Shown piece by piece: positions 46,331 through 58,203 of a DNA stretch of 64,000 nucleotides. A model generated the notes under the pieces. It did not search any database, was not told the DNA's origin, and saw nothing but the letters and a program-made list of their open reading frames with translations. Within the stretch, counting starts at the first letter, position 1. Every line of letters starts with the position of its first letter. Location of the stretch: assembly GCA_963930645.1 (NCBI GenBank), contig OZ005648.1, positions 194,095,304 to 194,159,303 of the forward strand, read 5' to 3'. Source of the DNA: Salticus scenicus. Its lineage: Eukaryota; Arthropoda; Arachnida; Araneae; Salticidae. Position numbers and translations under genes: made by a program.

Positions 46331-47859
46331 ATTTTATTGAACTTCATTTCTGTACAAAATGAGCATTACAATCTGTTCTAACTCATTTAACTGCTGACCG
46401 GCTGAAGCTATCATCATTAAAATATTGTCTAGTTTTAGTAAACTATATATGCGCTACTAGATATGACCGTTCGCAATGTCACCTGGCGGAATGTCGGTCG
46501 TTTCTATTTCGATAACGGTGTCAGGTAAGGTGAAAAAGTAAATAAGAAAGTTGTAAAACATTATCGATTTAGTAAGAAAAGGCAACTCAAAAAATTAAAT
46601 GCTGAAAACAGAGAACGTACAATTTTTGCTTACTGTTGCGTGACAAAATGCTCTTAGAAAAATAAGTGACTAGTTAGTACATGATATATTTTTTTCCCAT
46701 GTTCAAACGTCTGCCAGTGAAAATGCAATGCACATTTTTTCGTTGTTTGAATTTAAAGTTGCACACGTTGTAGCGTAGCTGGTGATGTAAAGCTCAATTA
46801 AGGGTCAATATAAGTAAAAATAAAATAAATCATAATGCAACTTGAAAAAAACATCGAGCCACTTCCAGTCATAGCAATAGTATATGATAAATCTTTTTTG
46901 TACCCTTTTAAACGATGGGTGAATAATTTTATATTATGTACATTCTATTATTTTAAATACGCTTTTATGCATATAAAATTATGCAAATTTCATTTTGTTT
47001 CGTTCATTCTAAAGATGTTAAAGTTTTTTTGTTTAATATTTCGCCAAAATACATTAAATATTTGAACACATTTGCATGGTCCTGAAATGACTCGTGTTGT
47101 ATCCTATACATCAAACAGACTTATAAAATCGTTCTGTAAAATACTCCTTTTAAATATAAAATTGTTAAAATAAAAGTTTTTTTTTCTTAATTATTATATA
47201 TATATATATATAAATATAAATAGATAGATAGATAGATACATAGATACATAGAATATAATACTGCATGTGAAGAATTATATTACAAACTGATATTTCGATT
47301 TTTGAAACAGTTAATTGAGAGGAAATAAAAAAATGTAATGTCATAAATGTTTAAGCACAAATAAGGTTTTATGAAAAATATATCATTAAGCATGATTGGT
47401 GGAGGATCGGTGAGACTTATCACCTAGACTATAAAGTGTAGCGATCGTCGAGCGATTTTTCAAAATGCAGAAATCACTGTAGTTCTCGGCTGAAAAAGTT
47501 GTGATAGTGTGAAAAACGAAAGCAGAGAGTAAATCCACTTTGAAAATGTCACTTATTTTAAGTCTGTCTAAATGTAATAGTTATAGTGTTTTGCAGCGTG
47601 AAGAACAATTCAAAACTGCGTATCGCTGAGGAAGGCTCAGCAAAACCTTATTTCATGTGGCTAAAAGAAATAAAAGTATGACTCTAACTGACAATTTTTC
47701 TCTTAATCAAATAAAAAATCGACTTGGATCCATAATATCACGTGATCCATTTTATCACGTCATCGAAAAAAAGTAAAATAAATAAATAATAATAATAATA
47801 ATAATATAATAATAATAATAAATAAATAAATAAATATAAATAAATAAATAAATAAAAGA
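46331..47859. other. AT-rich non-coding DNA
   Basis: (TA)n followed by GATA repeats at 47192-47250, and (AAT)n/(AAAT)n at 47777-47855, probably inside the worn transposon that follows. No gene is seen. Confidence 0.5.
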
Positions 47860-48574
47860 CGCTTTTAAGCCTTTTCTGAATCAATGTGACATAGAAGCAA
47901 GATTTCAATGGGCAAAACAACACATGTATTACGAATGGATCACTATTACTTTTTATTTGATGAAAGAATGAAATTTGGATGGTCCAGACGAGTTCTCATT
48001 CTATTGGTGCAATTTGAAGAAAGAACAGAAAAGCATATTCAGCAGGCAACAAGGTGGTGGATCGCTCATGGTATGGAGCTTTTTGGCTACAATGGACAAA
48101 AGTCTCGCTGCTTCCTGAATTGCAGACAAAAATCAAAGAAGTATCTGGAAACTCTGAATCAGCATTTCTTGCCGTATGGTGAACTTCTAAGTGGTCACAA
48201 CTGGATGTTTCAACCGGACAACGAATTGATACACACTTTCCCTTGTACAAAAAACGGCTTTGTTCCAAGTACAATCAGTTTCATGAACTGGCAGGCACTC
48301 AGCTCAGATCTCAGACCGATAGAGAACATTTGAAGAATCCTCTTACGTGACATCTACAAGAATAAGAAGCAGTGAAAGAGCTGAAATCAGCTATCGAGTG
48401 AACCTGGTACAGATTCACACCTGAGATCTCCCATTATCTTGTGTTATCAATAAAAAATCATGTATTTGACCTCATGAGGTGCAATCGAAACACGATAGCC
48501 TATTAAAGGACTTTATTGCTTTGGGAAATATAAATATTTCGGTTTGCGCTTAAGCTTTCGCGACACCAAAATTT

Positions 48575-48608
<34 letters not shown>

Positions 48609-48764
48609 CAATTACGTTTTATTTTCCATTCAATTGTTTCGAAATTCGAAACATAAATTTGTAATCCTATCGTTTAGAAACAGTAAAACCTTAAAAGCAT
48701 TCTGGTGTATATTTTTCCTTTTATCAAAAAATTTAACTTATGCATAAACTTTTGTGCCGCACTG
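47860..48764 (+). mobile_element. worn Tc1/Tc3-like element, right terminus kept
   Basis: Transposase remains are followed at 48736-48764 by ACTTTTGTGCCGCACTG, the end of a Tc1-type inverted repeat (CAGTGCGGCACAAAAGT read inward), with TA after it. No left end was found upstream. A long T run at 48578-48608 has grown between the coding part and the terminus. Confidence 0.7.
47862..48420 (+). pseudogene. Tc1/Tc3-like transposase pseudogene, C-terminal two thirds
   Basis: Scattered over frames one sees CDIEARFQWAKQHMYYEW, then FDERMKF (the first catalytic Asp region), NLDGPDEFSFYW, SIFSRQQGGGSLMVWSF, GHNWMFQPDNELIHT (second catalytic Asp, in PDN) and RPIEN (third acidic residue, Glu), then LLRDIYKNKKQ. 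This order is the Tc1/Tc3 catalytic core. Several frameshifts separate the pieces and the N-terminal DNA-binding part is not convincingly seen. The open frame at 47908-48333 mixes true and shifted segments. Inactive. Confidence 0.8.
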
Positions 48765-48898
48765 TATCTGTTGTTATACAAATGCAGAAAAAAAAAGCAA
48801 AAACAATTATTTAGGACTTTTTAATTCCTTCAAAATTTATACCCGATCTAAAGCAGTTTAAAATATTAGTGTTAAATATTATGAAATAAATCTATCAT

Positions 48899-48932
<34 letters not shown>

Positions 48933-49374
48933 AAAAATGCAGTAAAGATAAAGAAGTGTGTGTTATCGAAGCAATGTTACAAGCATATTTAATGTACATT
49001 TTATGTACATATATAATATGTACATATAAGCATATTTAATGTACAAAACTAAAAAAAACTTAGATACAGTTACAGCAGGCCATTTATTTAAAGGTATAAT
49101 TGTATTTTTTGTCTCACGAGTATCAAACACTTCAGAAAAAGCATAAGTTATGTAAAATTAATCATGAGATGTTTAGTAATTAACAATTACTAACTAAATT
49201 ATTAAGGATTGTAAAAGATTACTGTTTAGCATGTACTGTATTTAAAAGTGTGAAACGAAATTGCAAAATATATATAAAAGAGAATTTCCATTCATCTATT
49301 ATTTATTTAGTCAGCAACATATATTTTTCTATGAGCAAAAAAAAAAAAAAAAAAAAAAAAAGAATGTCAACAAG
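48765..49374. other. AT-rich non-coding DNA
   Basis: (TA)n at 48901-48928, TGTACATAT repeats near 48990-49030 and poly-A at 49339-49361. No gene is seen. Confidence 0.5.
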
Positions 49375-49770
49375 TAAAGATATGTGTATCCTAAACAAGA
49401 AAAAACATTTCTTTTTTTTTTTAATTAACGATAGTACTTCCTTTATAGATTTTTTTTATTAAATAAGAGAAGAATATTGATTAGTTCAGTAAATTTACAA
49501 GTTTTTTTTTTTTTTGTAAATGAAGAGTAACTCAAATAGAATTGTTACTGATTAAAACATATTTAGAAACAAGTCTTCTTAAAAGTGTCTGAATATTTAA
49601 TGCATGGAGAGGGAATGCTTATACACATAAACGTGAAGTTTTTCTTTTTATTTTTTTTATTTTTTTTAGTAAATAATATAAATTACAACTTTAGTAGAAT
49701 AACGAATAACAGTACTTCATTTTTTGTTTCTCGTTTTATACTTTATAATATATACTGAATTATTTATTTA
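49375..49770. repeat. dispersed paralogous block R6, copy B
   Basis: Matches 19875-20280. It is not followed by the palindromic repeat pair found beside copy A. Confidence 0.7.
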
Positions 49771-50389
49771 AGAATGTTAGGAATAGAAATGTTTACTCGA
49801 AACAAATATATATACATAGTATACAACCTGATGATCAAATGTTAAAAACAACGCAAATTTGAAGCTGATGAATATAAATAAAACATGAAGCTATAAATAA
49901 TAAATAAAGTCTTTTACCAAAAAATAACCAAGAAATGAACCAATGAACTATTTTATTCTTCCTATTTTACTTACTTTTTTTTTTTTTTTTTTTTTTTTTT
50001 AGAAAACAAATTTCCATGTAGATTAGTTTATTAAATATCTGACAAGAAGAGTTCTTATGAATGAATAGAAATTATTAAATATGCTGCCTATGTACATCTT
50101 ATAAAAATCTTTATATCGAGTCAAGAATAATTGAAATAAATAATAATGAAATAATATTTCATGTTCTATTTCTTATTTTCGTTTGGTTTAGCAATATCAA
50201 CCATAGTAATATCCTCAACAGTAATACCCTGAATATAATCTTTAGTAATATCATCAACAATATAATAAATTAAAAAAAATAAAATAAAAATGTATGGTAA
50301 ATTTACACTGAGGAAAAAAAAAATATATATATATATATATACCGCCTTCATCAAGAATAAATAAGTGGTCATTTTCTAAATCCTTTAAC
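49771..50389. other. AT-rich non-coding DNA
   Basis: Poly-T at 49976-50000 and (TA)n at 50322-50341. No gene is seen. Confidence 0.5.
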
Positions 50390-50770
50390 TAGAAATATAA
50401 ATTTCCGAGCTATGCGCATAATGCACGCCAATAAACTGAATAGACGAAAGGGTCGAGAATTTCTTGTCTACACATTTCTAGATGGTGAAACAATATTCTG
50501 AATATTTTTTATTCGAGAAATTCTCGCTTGATATTCTAGAATTGGGTAATAAACCAAGATTATAGTAGCTGAAACCTGCCTCTTGTATTCGCATTTATTT
50601 GCAGAGATTTTTAAATAACTTTGCCCTCGAGAATATAGGCAAGCGCTCTAGAATTCTAATAGGTGTTTCTAGAACTCGCTTTCAGGAGGGATTAGAATTT
50701 ATAAGGATGGTATGGAACTATTTTTTATAGGGCCACAATTTAAATTCTAGTTGTCAGTTACGGAATTTTT
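50390..50770. repeat. dispersed paralogous block R3, continuous copy
   Basis: The left part matches 4345-4440 and the right part matches 9780-10030. Here the two parts are about 45-60 bp apart; in the other copy they are about 5.3 kb apart. Confidence 0.6.
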
Positions 50771-51245
50771 TCTCAGTGTAAATTTTAAGTAAAATCTGAA
50801 AATCAGAAAAATATAGTTTACAGAAATTAACCAAAATATTTTATTTAACTGTATTTCAAATGTTGTTTTCAGTTCACAGCAAAATCATTGGAAAATATAA
50901 ATAATATTGCGGTATATATGTAGAGTTAATTTGATAAAATAAGACGTTTTAACCAGCTCTATCCCATACAAATGATGGTATTGTGCGCATTTCTAATGAT
51001 GAATGCATAATATATTGTAAATTAAGTGAAAACTGATTGAAACAATTATTAATATTTCACTAAAAATATCTACAAGGTGTTTTGTCGTTATACTTTATAT
51101 TTTAGTATATTTATATATTTACATTATTTTTGGTAAACAATGTAGGTGTTTAGAGAGATTGGAAAGGCAAGTTTCCTAGACCTGATAGAAGTTAATTACA
51201 TAGGTGTTTTTCTAAACGGTCCCAGCATTTATTCATGAGAAGATC

Positions 51246-51285
<40 letters not shown>

Positions 51286-52010
51286 AAAATCTCAGAAAAT
51301 CTATATCAACGAGCTCGAGTCAAGATTTAACCTGTCTCCTTCCGTAAATCCCAGGTGTGAGGATATTTTAGAGTGGGTGGCAGCCATCGTGCTTTAGAAT
51401 GCAGAAAACGGGAAGAAAGAGTGAAAAATCCATAGAAAATAGCATGGGATGGAAAGGAAAGAAATCACAATCACAACTATGTGGTGGAAAAAGGCTAACA
51501 CTGGAAGGAATACAACGTCAAAATAGACAAGAAAAGCGACCGAAGCTGGAGAGAGACTGAGAGGTTTCATGGGCTGATTAAGTTTTTAGATCAGAAACTC
51601 TTGGCCAATATTTATATGAACAGCATTTACAAATATTTTTAATGCCTTCAATTTAATTAATTTTTCTTTCTGTAACTTCAATTAATTCGAATGTTTATAT
51701 ATATATGTATATATATATAATTGATTAATTGGATGATTAAACACCAGAATGGAAGACGGGAATTAAAAAACAAAGATTCGCATATTGAAATGTTGTATCA
51801 TACACGACAAAAGATGTTTAAGGGGACATACGACCCTTAGAACTGCAAAAAACATTGATTTAATTATACTCTTTTTGTAATAAATTACTGTTAACTTAGC
51901 TTCATTGGGCATGTCTAATTGTTATCTATAAGTTTATTATGTATTTTGGAATATAATTTAAATTATACATAAATTATTTAATAATTTATGTGTGAATATA
52001 TATATATATA
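50771..52010. other. non-coding DNA, GC-richer patch at 51300-51590
   Basis: The patch 51300-51590 (CCTGTCTCCTTCCGTAAATC, GGGTGGCAGCCATCGTGC) is less AT-rich than its surroundings and Lys/Arg-rich in one frame with stops. It may be an old coding relic; no family is recognised. (TA)n at 51250-51276. Confidence 0.4.
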
Positions 52011-52197
52011 TTTAGGACTAAGGACTATTAGTCCCAATCTGGTATTTCTGCGGTGTCATTTTTTGATAGTTGGATATTTATCGAAATCTAAAATTTATCG
52101 AAAATATAATTGAATAATTTGAAAGCAATGTTATAATTTGAAAAAAAAAAAAAAAAAAAAAGAAAAGAAAAAAAACCTAATAGTCCTCCGTCCTAAA
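52011..52197. mobile_element. 187-bp element with ~21-bp inverted ends
   Basis: TTTAGGACTAAGGACTATTA at the left pairs with TAATAGTCCTCCGTCCTAAA at the right (18 of 21 positions). (TA)n precedes it. A poly-A run sits near the right end. No coding capacity. A MITE is likely; class unknown. Confidence 0.55.
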
Positions 52198-52532
52198 CTA
52201 AATTCTGCTTTTGCCAAAATTTCATCAAAACCTTTTTTTTTTTGGAAAAAAAAAAAAAAAAATAATAATAATAATAATAATAGTAATCAGTATCGAAACA
52301 AACACTATCGAAAAAGTTTTTTTTTTTTAAATAATTTTGAATTAGAAAAAATAAAAAGTGTGCGTGCGAAAAAAATAAATAAATAAATAAAAAAAAAAAA
52401 AAGTAAAAAAAAAAAAATAATAATGTTTTGATTTTTATATAAAACATGATCGCGTGCTAAAGTTTATGTGGTGCTTGTGGCTTTTATAAAAATTGTTTTA
52501 AGAAATAGAACAGAATAAAGAAAGCAACGATG

Positions 52533-52564
<32 letters not shown>

Positions 52565-53855
52565 TTAAATAATGAAATAAATATTTAAAATATACACATT
52601 AGGCTGAACATATGTAAAATATTAAATACTAAGTTTAAAGAATTCAAATAATAACAAAATCCTTCATTTTAAAGATTAAAAAAAAAAAAAAGACCTTGAA
52701 TTTAATTAATTTTTTAATTTAATTTTATTTTTTCACTTTGCGCGCAGGATATCTCTGAAACAATTTAATATTTTTTCTTGAAATTTTCAAAGTTTATGTA
52801 ACATATCAGATACTTCAATCTAAACCAAAATTTGTTCAAATTTATGTTAAAAATATATTAAAAAAATCATATAAATAAAGATCATTTATTTTTTAATAAA
52901 ATCTTCATTTAAGTGCATTTGAGATATATTTGATACTTTTTTTTTCCACTAAAGAATTCTGTTATCCTTTTTGTGTCTGATATTTATTTTTATCGAAGCA
53001 GCATCCTTTGAACTGATACGGAAAAATGTAATAAGTAAAAATTTTTCTTTTTATCATAATTCAATTTATTTTAAAAATACAGTCATGCGATTTTTTCTAA
53101 TGGTGGCGTTGAATGGACAATAAAACATTTGATTGACCAAATTTATCTTAAGAAGTCATATAATAATTTATAAGTGTAATTTTTTTTTTTTTTTTTGGAA
53201 ATTTAAATGGCGGTTTCTTTTTCTTAATGTATTCATCGTTCGTACTGAATATTACATATATTCTAAATTTATAATATCCCCTAATCTCTAACGAAAAGCA
53301 AGTTTCAATCTTTTGGGATGTCCTATATATATACATACGTATATCACAACATATCAGAATAAATTGATAAATGATTTTTGATAATATTCAGATGCAATAT
53401 CACAAACTTTAATAAATATGACAAACTTTTTACTATTGACTAAAAAAATAATGTAAAAAGTTTGTAATTTCAAATATTTTAATTAAATTGTAATCACGGA
53501 AATTAAAAGTTAAAAAATATAATTGATAAAACTGCAGTTACGTTTGATTATTTAATTATAATTGAAAAATAAAGATTAATTTATCATTAAATTTATCCTA
53601 TTTTCCATCAAAATAGTTTTGTTATTAAAATGTTCAATTTTAACTTTAATATATAAATATATTTATCTTATTCCATACAGAGAGACAGATGACAGAATAA
53701 GCGTCATGCATATACAATGCATACATTAAAAAAAAAAAAAAAAAACTTATTTTATTTTATATTTTTTTAATAAAGATGTCATAAGGAGTAATAATATGTA
53801 GATTTTTGAACATAATTTTGTTTCAGAAATATCCGTGTAATTTGATGACAGAAAT

Positions 53856-53892
<37 letters not shown>

Positions 53893-54067
53893 GTGGTGAC
53901 TAGTGTTGAAGTAGTGGTGACAGATATCCGAAATCAATCACCCCTGGGAAATAAAACTGGATTATTTAAATATTATTTATCGTGAAAATAAAAACAATAA
54001 ATATATTAACGGTTTTGTATAACAAGCTGAATCATTTTGATATTAATTTAAATAAAACAGCGATTTT
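52198..54067. other. AT-rich non-coding DNA with many homopolymers
   Basis: Poly-A, poly-T and (AAT)n tracts at 52230-52280, 52390-52425, 52532-52559, 53181-53197, 53730-53745 and 53857-53890. Around 52738-52860 (GCGCGCAGGATATCTCTGAA) there is a trace of the hairpin-headed repeat type. No gene is seen. Confidence 0.45.
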
Positions 54068-55238
54068 TACTTTCGGAATATACATTATGTAAGGAAAATA
54101 TTATAATCATGGAAAGGTTTAACTTTGAGATTTTTAGGTATCTATACGTTTTGAGATCTCCTTAGTTCATTTTTGTTATTTTATGGTGAGGTATGTATGC
54201 ATGAGTTTGAACACGATAACAGCTAAATGTTTTGTTCAATGAAGCAGAAAGAGGATTTTGCATATTATAAGTCACCATCACACGAACTGCATCCATTTTG
54301 GTGAGACCAGCATTCATAGTTTTTCTTATAGAAACACAAAGGAAACGTCGTTATCATTACGGTCTATGAATTCAAATTATTTAAAGTGCAAAGACATATA
54401 AACGTTTTAAATCATTAAGTTAAAATTTCTTATACATGTTATGGGTAACCGTCATATGAACAAAGTAAATTTTGAGAAGTCTAGCACTTAATTTTTTTTA
54501 CAGAGACAAAAATAAAGATTATTTATCATTATGCTCACTGGCTTCAAATTATTTAAAATGCGATCGAATCTAAACGCTTTAGGCGAACAATCTAAAAACT
54601 GGTATGTAGGTCATAGGTCATTATCACAAAATTTCTATAGATTTTAATGAAGGCAGTATTTATTTTTCTTTTAGAAGGACGCAAAGAACAATTCATCATT
54701 ATGACGACTGGACTCAAATTACTTAGCGTCTGATCTCTATATTTGATTAAGATATAGATTAATAAGTGTGCTATTGGTTGTCACTGCAAGAACCGTACAG
54801 GTTTACATGAGTGCAGGATTTAAAGATTTCTTTTTTTCCCTACAACAAAAGTAGGCAAAAGTAGTAAACAAAGTAGACATTTTATACATTGCGGTATATG
54901 GGCTCAAACTGTATAAAGTTCGCTTTAGTAACGTTTAATTTTTTTTAATTAAAAATAATAATAATACATAAAATAATTAAATATTTGATACTGCGAATTC
55001 ATCATTTTTATTTTTTTACAGGGATGCACAAAATAATTTAGGTACATTACGCTCCATTTAGATACGGTCGAAATTTCATACATTCGAGTCTCGAGACAAC
55101 TTGGGTAAAAACAGTTAAATAACCTTTTTATGATTTTCCTCCTTTTTTTTATTTAACAGCTTCTTTTACTTAAATTTATTTAAAAACCATTAATTACTTC
55201 ATCTACAAAAGGTTGAATGAAGACAATCCAGAATTTTT
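54068..55238 (+). repeat. hairpin-headed ~172-bp-unit repeat, copy iv (old)
   Basis: Starts TACTTTCGGAATATACATTA with GTAAGGAAAATATTATAATC completing a worn hairpin, keeps TACGTTTTGAGATCTCC, and has about five to six units with TTACAG(A/G)GA-ACA(A)AA at 54500, 55018 and related spots. It ends with TTGAATGAAGACAATCCAGA and ATTTTT, a worn form of the canonical 3' end. The oldest of the four copies, judging by divergence. Confidence 0.65.
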
Positions 55239-55828
55239 CATTTGTGTTTTCACATTTTCTTTATTTTAAAATTAATTTGCTAAGTTAATTTTATTCTTAT
55301 TAACATAATATTAGTGTAAATATTTTTTGATTATTAACACTAAAATAAGTTATTAAATATTACTTTGCATTTTTAAAAGAAAATGCATTTTTTATTCTGC
55401 CTTCTGAACATAAAAAAATTAATATTACTTAGGAAAATTTCGTTTTTAAAAACAGCTGTTTCAAGCAAGGTTAAAAATACTTACAAATGTAAATAATTAA
55501 ATGCGTATTTAAGGAAAAAAGTTACTGTTAGAAGAGATGGAATGAGGTAAAGTTAATACATTTTGTATAAGCTTAAATTAGTTCTTTTTTTTTTTTAATG
55601 GTGAGTTAACACGCATATGAATATTTAAAAAGGAAATAAGAGAGTATAAAACTGAAAAAAAAAGAATTAAAAAAACTTGTCAAAAAGCCTACATCGAATA
55701 TGTGAATTTAAAATTATTTTTATACTTCATTGAAACTCTCAACATAAAAACTCAGATGCTTTAGAAAATGATTTTTTTCTATTTACGCATTTTCATTTAT
55801 AATAGTAAATATCTTTATATATATATAT
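55239..55828. other. AT-rich non-coding DNA
   Basis: No gene or element is recognised. Confidence 0.5.
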
Positions 55829-56100
55829 ACTAGCAGGCTAGGCCCGCCTCGCTGGTCACTATATTTAAATGAATTTTCAAAAGAATTGGATCAGTATTTA
55901 CGTTTTACATCACATTACAAAAAAAAAAAAAAAAAAAAAACACTGAAATCGCTTTTGATCTCGCTTCTTCGGGTACCCGTTGCCTAAGGCAGATCTTTTT
56001 TCTGCCCGTACTTCATCGGGTCTAGTTTCTCACTGTCTACAGAAAGGTCTTAACCGGGCACTTCAATCTGGGTACTTATCGACGACTTGTGGATTTTCTG
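55829..56100. repeat. (TA)n-linked repeat with GCCCGCCTCGCTGG
   Basis: The first ~125 bp match 33860-33975, including the poly-A and ACACTGAAATC. The part after it (CTTCTTCGGGTACCCGTTGC) is GC-richer and is not shared with that copy. Confidence 0.6.
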
Positions 56101-56503
56101 TTATTTAAGAACTACGATTTTAAAGATGACTGTATCTCAGCATCTATTATATATTTTATTTTTTTAACCATGTGTTTTTTATAGCCACAGTTATTTACAC
56201 TATATTACGATTTGATTCAGACCAGTGCAATAAAATAAAATAAAATGTAGATTTTCTCTTAAAAGGAGTTAAATGCATGAAAAACAAACGAATTTTAATC
56301 CGTTTAATCCATTCTACTATAAACTACCATTTTTTTTCACCCAATAAATATTATAAATAACAATAATAATAACAAAAAATATTTTTCTTTTAAAGGAATT
56401 AATTAAAAAATGAAAATAAAAAGTTGCCACACTATAAAATTTATACATAAACGTAACAATTTATTTATATTGCATTACCATTTGGTTTTCAATAAATATA
56501 ATA

Positions 56504-56547
<44 letters not shown>

Positions 56548-56851
56548 GAATTTCGCCTTAAAATGAATGTATTAAATAAAAAATAAATAGTAAAATAACC
56601 GTTGCTAAGATACGCAGACGATTACAATCAAATAATTAAATTTATGTAAAAAGAAGCATTAAAGCCAATATTTAAAATCGAAAAAACATTAATTTAAAAA
56701 ATTCAAATTCGAAATTCGAGAAAATCCCGATGAGGTGCACACCTGGAGGGTCCCAGATACCTATATGCCAAATTTGAAGCTCTGCGATCAGTAGTGTGAG
56801 CACTAGAGCGCAGACAGACACACACACACACACACACAGATACTTCTCTTT

Positions 56852-56935
<84 letters not shown>

Positions 56936-57039
56936 TAAATAAATAATATAAAAGCAAAAATAGAAGAAATTTTTCACGAATACGGTATTTTAAGTAATGT
57001 ATACGGATCAACTCGACAATATATATGTATATACATATA
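56101..57039. other. non-coding DNA with long microsatellites
   Basis: (AAT)n at 56513-56545, (CA)n at 56818-56838 and a pure (TA)n of about 75 bp at 56858-56932. The stretch 56690-56815 (CTCTGCGATCAGTAGTGTGA) is GC-richer and reads like the end of an interspersed repeat. ORFs here are artefacts of the TA run. Confidence 0.55.
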
Positions 57040-57942
57040 TACTGAGTCTAACGTAAATGAGTAGGCATATTTTAAAAATTCATAAAAATTGAAGTAATTG
57101 GGAGAATTGAATGCGGGTTGCGCAAAAGTTATTCTCGTGTTGGAGGATTTTTTTTTTCTTTTTTGGTAATAATAATAATAATAATAATAATAGTTGAAAT
57201 TTTCGTCGATAGAGCGCAAAAAAATCACACATGTCCATGAAAAATTATATTTCCTTGCATACAATTGTTTACAGGCATATAACTCCAATTCTATGTGTTC
57301 GCCATCACAACAAATCACAGTTTCCAAACGAGTTACAACACCACTAATTGCAGCTTCAGTCCTAGTTTCTTAACTGAAGGAAAACAGCCTCTTCACCAAT
57401 ACACTTTATCCGCCAAGCCAGCATCACAATTAAAACTTTGCGTATGCACGACAAGTAAAAAGCAAAATAAGAAATAATCTGTTTTAATCGTAAAACTGTG
57501 CAATTTATAGGACTCAGATTTGCATATTTTTCGTTATGCGTATGTGCAGCGCCCTCCTTCGACGAAAAATGTAACTAATTTTTCTTTTCACCTTAATTAA
57601 AAAAAAAAAAAAAAAAGTAATCTTCACTAGAATACTTTTTGCGCAAGCCGCGTTTATTTCCTTCCAATTCCTTCAATTTTTAGGAATTTTATACAAACTT
57701 ATGGGACATTTAGTATATATATATATATATGTGTGTGTGTGCGAGTGTAATAAAATGTAACTAATTTTTCTTTTCACCTTAATTAAAAAAAAAAAAAAAA
57801 AAAAGTAATCTTCACTAGAATACTTTTTGCGCAAACCGCGTTTATTTCCTTCCAATTCCTTCAATTTTTAGGAATTTTATACAAACTTATGGGACATTTA
57901 GTATATATATATATATATATATGTGTGTGTGCGAGTGTAATA
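57040..57942 (-). mobile_element. mariner-like remnant with duplicated right end
   Basis: The left end, ACTGAGTCTAACGTAAATGA onward to TTGCGCAAAAGTTATTCTCG (57041-57140), is the inverted repeat of 57626-57715 (CAATTCCTTCAATTTTTAGG and neighbours), over about 95 bp. TATA flanks both ends. A 185-bp segment carrying the right end (57567-57751) is repeated in tandem at 57752-57942. Between the ends, the minus strand around 57400-57270 reads ISGVVTRLETVICCDGEHIE, similar to mariner transposase C-termini. Non-autonomous. Confidence 0.65.
57567..57942. repeat. 185-bp tandem duplication
   Basis: Two copies, 57567-57751 and 57752-57942, both from AAAATGTAACTAATTTTTCT to GTGTGCGAGTGTAATAAA. They differ in poly-A length, (TA)n length and one G/A. 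Confidence 0.92.
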
Positions 57943-58203
57943 AAAAAAAGAAACTATTAAATATCAGTTAAAATTATACATACTATAGTTTCTTATTTTA
58001 GTGATCATATAGAAGTAGAGCAAGTAATAAACAATTTTAACTACTTTTATAAGTTCAAATAATAATAATAATAATAATAAGTTTTATGTAAATAAATATA
58101 TACACAGAGAGAGAGAGAGAACCTGAATATTTGTTGCAATAATTAGACCGCTTAATGTAGATCAGTTTATCGTATGTTGGAGGAGGAGGGCAAATAATAT
58201 ATA
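57943..58203. other. AT-rich non-coding DNA
   Basis: (AAT)n at 58058-58080 and (GA)n at 58107-58119. No gene is seen. Confidence 0.6.

Noticed and set aside
56672..57011. 101- and 102-codon minus-strand ORFs
   Set aside because: Mostly (TA)n and (CA)n translated; no conserved motif in the rest.
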